Shown: positions 59,977 to 64,000 of the stretch, piece by piece
How positions within the stretch are numbered: the first letter of the stretch is position 1
Layout of the letters: each line of letters starts with the position of its first letter
Source of the DNA: DATFTE01 sp963802575
Lineage (GTDB): Bacteria > Acidobacteriota > Terriglobia > Terriglobales > Acidobacteriaceae
Length of the DNA stretch: 64,000 nt
Direction of reading: 5' to 3'
NCBI GenBank assembly: GCA_963802575.1
Contig: CAWDJF010000002.1
Coordinates: 124,001-188,000, forward strand
Notes under the pieces: model-generated
Told to the model about the DNA's origin: nothing
The model's database searches: none
What the model saw: only the letters and a program-made list of their open reading frames with translations
Made by a program: the position numbers and the translations under genes

Positions 59977-60192
59977 ATGAAACGGAAATCGGAATCAACC
60001 AACGGTAAGTCCAACGGAGAGGCACTGCTTTCCTGGCACCTTTTGCATCGCGGGGTTTACGCTCGGGTAGCTCGCAAACTCGACATCGACGCTTCTTATG
60101 TCAGCCGCGTCGCCGCCGGTGATCGTGACTCTGATCGCATTCGCAAAGCTCTTGTCACCGAACTCGAACGCATTCATCGCATGCGTCCGTAA
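59977..60192 (+). CDS. Small HTH-like hypothetical protein
   Basis: 71 aa: basic N-terminus MKRKSESTNGKSNGEALLSW, then VYARVARKLDIDASYVSRVA, which looks like a helix-turn-helix (LDIDASYVSRVAAG), and a C-terminal helix ALVTELERIHRM. Possibly a small DNA-binding protein. No named family recognised. Confidence 0.6.
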   Translation: MKRKSESTNGKSNGEALLSWHLLHRGVYARVARKLDIDASYVSRVAAGDRDSDRIRKALVTELERIHRMRP

Positions 60193-60353
60193 CGCTGTCC
60201 CCCAATTCTCCGGCCCCCAACAAAACACGGGGGAGGAGTGTCGGTTATTTTCGCCACTCTCCCCGTCATCTTTCTTGACTCCCCGCCCGCGCGCTGCCAC
60301 AATGCCCCTCCGCTGCTGTTCATTCATCCAGACCGAACCCAAGGAGCTTCCCC

Positions 60354-61010
60354 ATGAAAATTCCCGGACTCTGCCTTCTTCTCGTCATCTCTCTGCCTGT
60401 CTTCGGCCAAAGCAAAGATGGCGTTGTCCCCATCAACGGCGGACGCAATTTCGTGTACGTCAAACCCGTCGATCGTTCTTTTCCCGCAACCAAACCCCAC
60501 CCTGGCCTGGTGACCATCTATAGCAATCTGGGCACCGGCACCAACGTTTATAACGGCGCGGCCGGAACCGGCGTTCTTGGCAAAAATGTTCCCAATCAGC
60601 CGTTCCCCGAATGGCTTGCCAACGGATTCACTCCGACGGCCAACCACACCGTCACTGAGATTCAGGTAGGCGTGACTTGGGTCGAGGGCGCGAACTCCGT
60701 GATCCTCAGCCTGAATGAAGACAACGGGGGCAAGCCCGGCAAGACTCTCTACATCACGCAGTTCACCAACCTGCCGACTTTCGGCACCTGCTGCACGCTG
60801 CAAACCGCGACGCTTGCCACGGGAATCCCCGTCACCCAAGGCACGCAATACTGGATCGTGCTGCGCACCTCACCGACGAACCAAGGCACGTGGAATGTCT
60901 GGAACAACAACTTCAAGGACCTGCAAGGACCGTTCTCGAATAGCCTCGGCAACGGATGGTTCCAGCAAAGCACGCAGGAACTGGGCGCCTTCGCAGTCTT
61001 CGGCCAGTAA
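60354..61010 (+). CDS. Secreted choice-of-anchor-like protein
   Basis: 218 aa with signal peptide MKIPGLCLLLVISLPVFGQS. A beta-sandwich-like body follows, with NGFTPTANHTVTEIQVGVTW, LNEDNGGKPGKTLYITQFTN and GTQYWIVLRTSPTNQGTWNV. This pattern resembles choice-of-anchor domains of exported proteins with variable anchors, but there is no C-terminal PEP-like anchor here. Function unknown. Confidence 0.7.
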   Translation: MKIPGLCLLLVISLPVFGQSKDGVVPINGGRNFVYVKPVDRSFPATKPHPGLVTIYSNLGTGTNVYNGAAGTGVLGKNVPNQPFPEWLANGFTPTANHTVTEIQVGVTWVEGANSVILSLNEDNGGKPGKTLYITQFTNLPTFGTCCTLQTATLATGIPVTQGTQYWIVLRTSPTNQGTWNVWNNNFKDLQGPFSNSLGNGWFQQSTQELGAFAVFGQ

Positions 61011-61095
61011 GCGAGCAGTTGAATACAACGATGGAGGACGGGCGTCCCGCCCGTCCAAAATCAAAGTAGCGCCGGGCGCACGCACCCCTCCGCAT

Positions 61096-61134
61096 TGTCA
61101 TTCCGAACCGGCCTTAAGCCGGTGAGGAATCTGC
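61096..61134. repeat. Hairpin element, left flank of the GIY-YIG gene
   Basis: TTGTCATTCCGAACCGGCCT onward to GGAATCTGCT. Stem ATTCC, GA, ACCGGC, loop CTTAA, GCCGGT, GA, GGAAT. It overlaps the last codons (KADSSPA and stop) of the GIY-YIG gene. It is inverted relative to the copy at 61487. Confidence 0.85.
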
Positions 61135-61470
61135 TTTTCCCGCCATCGCCACTGTCCTCACCTTCATCTCGACCTTTTTCCCCCAATCCGCCGCCAAATC
61201 TTCCCACGTCGGATTGTCCTTCTCAATCAAAGCCACCTTCTTTTCCCGCCGCCACTTCTTCATCTCAGTTTCCCCAGCGATGGCGCGATCAACGTACTGA
61301 AAGCTTTCAAAATAAACCAACCGCGTGATCTGATACCGCCGCGTGAAACCGTCCTCATCGCCGGCCTTATGCTGTAAGACGCGCGACATCAGAAATCCCG
61401 TGATACCAATGTAGAGCACCCGACTTTTACTCGCCATGATGTACACGTAATAGCGTTTCTCCCGCGGCAT
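61114..61470 (-). CDS. GIY-YIG single-domain nuclease
   Basis: 118 aa from the ATG at 61470 (GGAGG RBS). It has the GIY-YIG signature as YYVYIM and LYIGIT (residues 7-24), catalytic Arg30 (MSRVLQHK), a conserved His34 and Glu67 (AIAGETEMKKWRR). It is of the short YhbQ-like/UPF0213 type with no added DNA-binding domain. The last seven residues are coded by a hairpin repeat, and an inverted copy of the same repeat lies 17 bp upstream of the start. That bracketed layout suggests the gene moved with, or acts on, these repeats (inference). Confidence 0.9.
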   Translation of the reverse strand: MPREKRYYVYIMASKSRVLYIGITGFLMSRVLQHKAGDEDGFTRRYQITRLVYFESFQYVDRAIAGETEMKKWRREKKVALIEKDNPTWEDLAADWGKKVEMKVRTVAMAGKADSSPA

Positions 61471-61486
61471 CGTCACCTCCAGCGCC

Positions 61487-61524
61487 AGCAGATTCCTCGT
61501 CGCTGCGCTCCTCGGAATGACAAT
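61487..61524. repeat. Hairpin element, right flank of the GIY-YIG gene
   Basis: AGCAGATTCCTCGTCGCTGC onward to CGGAATGACAAT, the reverse complement of the ATTCC-type element with core GCGCAGC (a GNA loop). It is inverted with respect to the copy at 61096. Confidence 0.85.
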
Positions 61525-61610
61525 GGTAGGAGATGGAATGAGTAAGCACAGCATCACTTGTCACAAGGCCACCTGAGGAAAATCTCCCTAACTCCATTGT
61601 CTTTCCAAAC

Positions 61611-61638
61611 AAAAAAGCCGGCAGCTTGCGCCACCGGC
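61611..61638 (-). terminator. Terminator of the FG-GAP gene at 61702
   Basis: On the minus strand GCCGG (61638-61634) pairs with CCGGC (61621-61617), with an inner GCAAGC loop region, followed by six T (61616-61611), 64 bp after the stop. Confidence 0.75.
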
Positions 61639-61701
61639 CAAAGACCAACGACGAACGACCGTTTTAGTGAATCGTGGTGTTATCGACAAATGTGTTCTGG
61701 T

Positions 61702-62697
61702 TCACGAGCCGCCGAAGGCGCTGAACCCGAAGATCGAGAAGCCATCCAGCATCTTTCCGGCTTCCAGGTCGGCGGAGAAGTCGATCGCATCCCAGCCAGT
61801 GTTAGTAGTGAAAGCGACGAACTCGTCGTCGGTCCCGTCGGTGTAGAAAAAGTCGGACGCCACCGGCTCCGACCCCGCCGGATGACGCACATAAAACGCC
61901 GCCCGGCTGAGCGAACTGGTGGAGGTAGCGGTGAAGTTCTGCACCATTTCAATGTTGCCCTCGTCGGCGGCATCGTACGCCCCGATCTGGGGAAATTGCC
62001 TGCTGACGAACCAGGGCATGCACGGACTCGAGCAGAAGTTGCGCCCCACCGCCCACGGGGACAATGCTCCGCTTTCGAATCCTGGATTCTGCAGCAGGTT
62101 CTTGCCCGGCAAGTCGTTAGCCAGGCCTTTGGTCCCCAGCAGAATGCTGACGTCGTTGCGGGGCGATGCAGTCACGGCCTGATCGATCAATCCATCGCGA
62201 TTGAAATCTCCGAATACGACGGACACCGACTGCCTTCCCGTCTGGTAAGTCTTTTGATTGCTCAGAAGCGTCACCAGAGCTCCCGAAACGCGCGAAGCGC
62301 TCGTCTCTGAGTGCGATTGGAAGGTACCGTCGCCTCGCCCCAGCAGTAGGCTGACCGACTTCGTTCCGGCATTGCCGACGGCGATGTCGGCTCTGCCATC
62401 ACCGTTGACGTCAGCCACAACGATGGAGCGTCCGTCGACGCCGATCGCGTAATCCACGCGGTCACGGAACGTGCCATCGCCCATGCCCGCCAGGACGCTG
62501 ACCGTGTGATTGCTATTGACGACCGCGAGGTCCAGGTTCCCGTCGCCGTCGAAGTCTCCCGCAGCCACTGCCACCGGATGGCTCGCTGTGTTGAAATGGC
62601 CCGCTGCCCGGAAACTGTTGGCGGAAGCCGGCACGATCAGGCAGACTGAAATGAGTGTGATGGTGAGTGTAGTGAACAACTGCTCCCGATGAGACAT
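61702..62697 (-). CDS. Secreted FG-GAP repeat protein with C-terminal jelly-roll-like domain
   Basis: 331 aa with signal peptide MSHREQLFTTLTITLISVCL (cleavage near ASA). Three FG-GAP/VCBS repeats (GDFDGDGNLDLAVVN, DVNGDGRADIAVGN, GDFNRDGLIDQAVT) are followed from about residue 200 by NLLQNPGFESGALSPWAVGR, the start of a carbohydrate-binding-like domain seen in exported proteins. Shorter than the seven-repeat protein at 27944. Function unknown; probably extracellular binding. Confidence 0.85.
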   Translation of the reverse strand: MSHREQLFTTLTITLISVCLIVPASANSFRAAGHFNTASHPVAVAAGDFDGDGNLDLAVVNSNHTVSVLAGMGDGTFRDRVDYAIGVDGRSIVVADVNGDGRADIAVGNAGTKSVSLLLGRGDGTFQSHSETSASRVSGALVTLLSNQKTYQTGRQSVSVVFGDFNRDGLIDQAVTASPRNDVSILLGTKGLANDLPGKNLLQNPGFESGALSPWAVGRNFCSSPCMPWFVSRQFPQIGAYDAADEGNIEMVQNFTATSTSSLSRAAFYVRHPAGSEPVASDFFYTDGTDDEFVAFTTNTGWDAIDFSADLEAGKMLDGFSIFGFSAFGGS

Positions 62698-62921
62698 TGA
62701 AACCCTCCATTAACCACGGTTGATGTCGGTGAATGGTTGTTCCCCGGTCTCCCTTGGCCCTGTGAAAGGAACTGCCCCCTGGGTTCGCTCGCTGCTGGGT
62801 TGACCTGGGGAAGGCTGTAAAAAGTGGCGAGATTGTGCTTCGAAGCGGCCTACTTGTCAACGCGAGAAGTTAGTCCAGAGAAGACCGGACTCCACGGCAG
62901 GAAGGGTCTGCAACTCCATGA

Positions 62922-62927
62922 TATAAT
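62922..62927 (+). promoter_or_regulatory. Possible -10 box of infC
   Basis: TATAAT 42 bp before the infC start; no convincing -35 box. Confidence 0.35.
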
Positions 62928-62968
62928 TTGCAATCCCTTTTCTATCGGAAGAGTGGACGGAGGCCCGT

Positions 62969-63565
62969 ATCGATAAACGTTTTATCCGCACGAACGAGCG
63001 TATTCGGGCGCGGGAAATCCGCGTGATTGACGATGAAGGGCAGCAAATCGGGATTCTGCCCCCTTACGAAGCGCTCAAAATGGCCCGCGAAAAGAACCTG
63101 GACCTGGTCGAGATTTCGCCCACCGCTACTCCCCCAGTCTGCAGAATCATGGACTACGGGAAATTTCTGTACCAGCAGGAAAAGAAAGAGCGCGAGGCGA
63201 AGAAGCATCAGAAGGTCATTACCGTCAAGGAAGTGAAGTTCCGCATTAACGTCGATGACCACGATTACGACACGAAGAAGAATCACGTCTTGCGGTTTCT
63301 GGACGAGGGAGACAAGGTCAAGGCGACCATCTTCTTCCGCGGTCGGGAAATGACGCGGACGGGGTTGGGCCGGCAGATCCTGGAGCGTCTGATTAAAGAC
63401 GTGCAGGAGCATGCGATCGTCGAGTTCCGACCGCGACAGGAAGGCAACACATTGCACGCGATCCTGGCGCCGAAGAAGACCGAAGTGCAACAAAAGCCGC
63501 ATAAGCCCGCGGAACCGAAGCAGGCGCAAGCTGCACCGCCGCCGCCGCGAGTGAATCAGGCGTAG
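62969..63565 (+). CDS. infC: Translation initiation factor IF-3 (ATC start)
   Basis: 198 aa when started at ATC 62969, which follows an ACGGAGG RBS by 5 bp and gives the family N-terminus IDKRFIRTNERIRAREIRVI. Starting at the in-frame GTG 63023 would cut off 18 conserved residues, and no ATG or other usual start lies upstream in frame. IF-3 genes elsewhere (E. coli: ATT) use such rare starts for autorepression. The C-domain (VKEVKFRINVDDHDYDTKKN) is normal; the Pro/Ala-rich tail is variable. Confidence 0.9.
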   Translation: MDKRFIRTNERIRAREIRVIDDEGQQIGILPPYEALKMAREKNLDLVEISPTATPPVCRIMDYGKFLYQQEKKEREAKKHQKVITVKEVKFRINVDDHDYDTKKNHVLRFLDEGDKVKATIFFRGREMTRTGLGRQILERLIKDVQEHAIVEFRPRQEGNTLHAILAPKKTEVQQKPHKPAEPKQAQAAPPPPRVNQA

Positions 63566-63573
63566 GAAAACCG

Positions 63574-63671
63574 CCTTTAGCTATTAGCTCTTAGCTCTTA
63601 GCCTTTAGCTCTTGCGCAACGGGAGCTGAAGGATTGTTTTGGCTAATGGCTAAGAGCTAAATGCTAAGAGC
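63574..63671. repeat. Inverted 7-bp arrays between infC and rpmI
   Basis: The left arm reads CTTTAGC TATTAGC TCTTAGC TCTTAGC CTTTAGC (63575-63609). The right arm reads GGCTAAT GGCTAAG AGCTAAA TGCTAAG AGC (63640-63670), largely complementary. The folded arm ends 14 bp before the rpmI ATG. Confidence 0.85.
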
Positions 63672-63684
63672 TTTTTGAGGAGTT

Positions 63685-63879
63685 ATGCCGAAACTAAAAA
63701 CACATAAAGGCGCTGCGAAGCGCTTCAAGAAAACAGCCACGGGGAAGGTGAAGCGCGGGCATTCGCATTTGCGCCACATCCTGACCTCGAAACCACATAA
63801 GCGGAAAAAGAAGCTGGGTCAGGGCGTTCTGGTGAGCGATGCCGATACGCCGAAGATCAAGCGGATGATTCCGTACTAG
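63685..63879 (+). CDS. rpmI: 50S ribosomal protein L35
   Basis: 64 aa, highly basic: MPKLKTHKGAAKRFKKTATG, then KRGHSHLRHILTSKPHKRKK, a typical L35. TGAGGAG RBS at 63676. The usual infC-rpmI-rplT order suggests rplT lies just past the window. Confidence 0.97.
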   Translation: MPKLKTHKGAAKRFKKTATGKVKRGHSHLRHILTSKPHKRKKKLGQGVLVSDADTPKIKRMIPY

Positions 63880-63883
63880 TTCC

Positions 63884-63911
63884 GGTCGCTGGTCGCAGGT
63901 GGCCGGCGTGG
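63884..63911. repeat. 7-bp array (GGTCGCT family)
   Basis: CCGGTCG CTGGTCG CAGGTGG CCGGCG directly after the rpmI stop. Confidence 0.55.
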
Positions 63912-64000
63912 AATTTTGGCGGAATTGCCGCCTTTGACTGCGAATTGATCGCGGTCCGGTGAGTGAAGAGGTTTGACCTTCCGGTCTCCTACCTCCAGCC

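Noticed and set aside
1..64000. tRNA, rRNA, insertion sequence or prophage genes
   Set aside because: No T-loop-like GTTCGA context with an acceptor stem, no rRNA-like stretch and no transposase, integrase or phage protein was seen on either strand.

Overview
The window reads as a chromosomal segment of an acidobacterium, probably in the Koribacter/Sulfotelmatobacter part of Terriglobia. This is inferred from the gene mix: a TonB-dependent receptor with an N-terminal carboxypeptidase-regulatory-like domain, many secreted FG-GAP, Kelch and choice-of-anchor-like proteins, split glycine decarboxylase subunits, DUF885 and S9 peptidases, and winged-helix/TPR regulators. Intergenic DNA is crowded with short repeats. 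No rRNA, tRNA, transposase, prophage or CRISPR array was seen.

Layout. 1-5.2 kb: a minus-strand run with the glycine cleavage system (gcvT-gcvH-gcvPA-gcvPB; gcvT carries an apparent one-base frameshift), a HicAB toxin-antitoxin pair and the start of a thiolase. 5.4-12.3 kb: small hypothetical genes, a methylmalonyl-CoA mutase large subunit, and an isoquinoline 1-oxidoreductase-like pair (2Fe-2S subunit plus Tat-exported molybdenum subunit). 12.5-21.8 kb: glgC, bacterioferritin, secreted hypotheticals, aspS, hisS and a gamma-carbonic-anhydrase-like protein. 21.9-32 kb: a membrane-anchored MutS-like ATPase, a four-gene ECF sigma/anti-sigma/LiaF-like/DUF4097 operon, an FG-GAP protein and mutL. 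32-37.5 kb: a degenerate receiver-ATPase regulator, cmk, a cupin and a Kelch-type protein. 37.6-42.8 kb: an arsenic island, arsR-arsM followed by arsD-arsA-arsR-aqpS-arsC, with two different ArsR sensor types and no ArsB/Acr3 pump. 42.8-56.3 kb: secreted peptidases, regulators, an MFS transporter and a large TonB-dependent receptor. 56.4-64 kb: rpsU, a zinc-ribbon protein, a response regulator, an mtaB-like methylthiotransferase invaded by repeats, a GIY-YIG nuclease gene between inverted repeats, and infC-rpmI, with infC starting at ATC.

The most unusual content is the repeat landscape. (1) A dispersed hairpin family has a conserved architecture: outer stem, tandem G/A mismatches, inner stem, GNA or GNRA loop. 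The stems change in compensatory fashion between copies, and many have the core GCGAAGC, a known ultra-stable DNA mini-hairpin. Two inverted copies bracket the single GIY-YIG nuclease gene. (2) At least seven unrelated sequence families form tandem arrays with the same 7-bp period. They often lie as inverted pairs and very often begin within a few bases of a stop codon. Some arrays supply start or stop codons, and some have entered coding sequence, most clearly in the mtaB-like gene.
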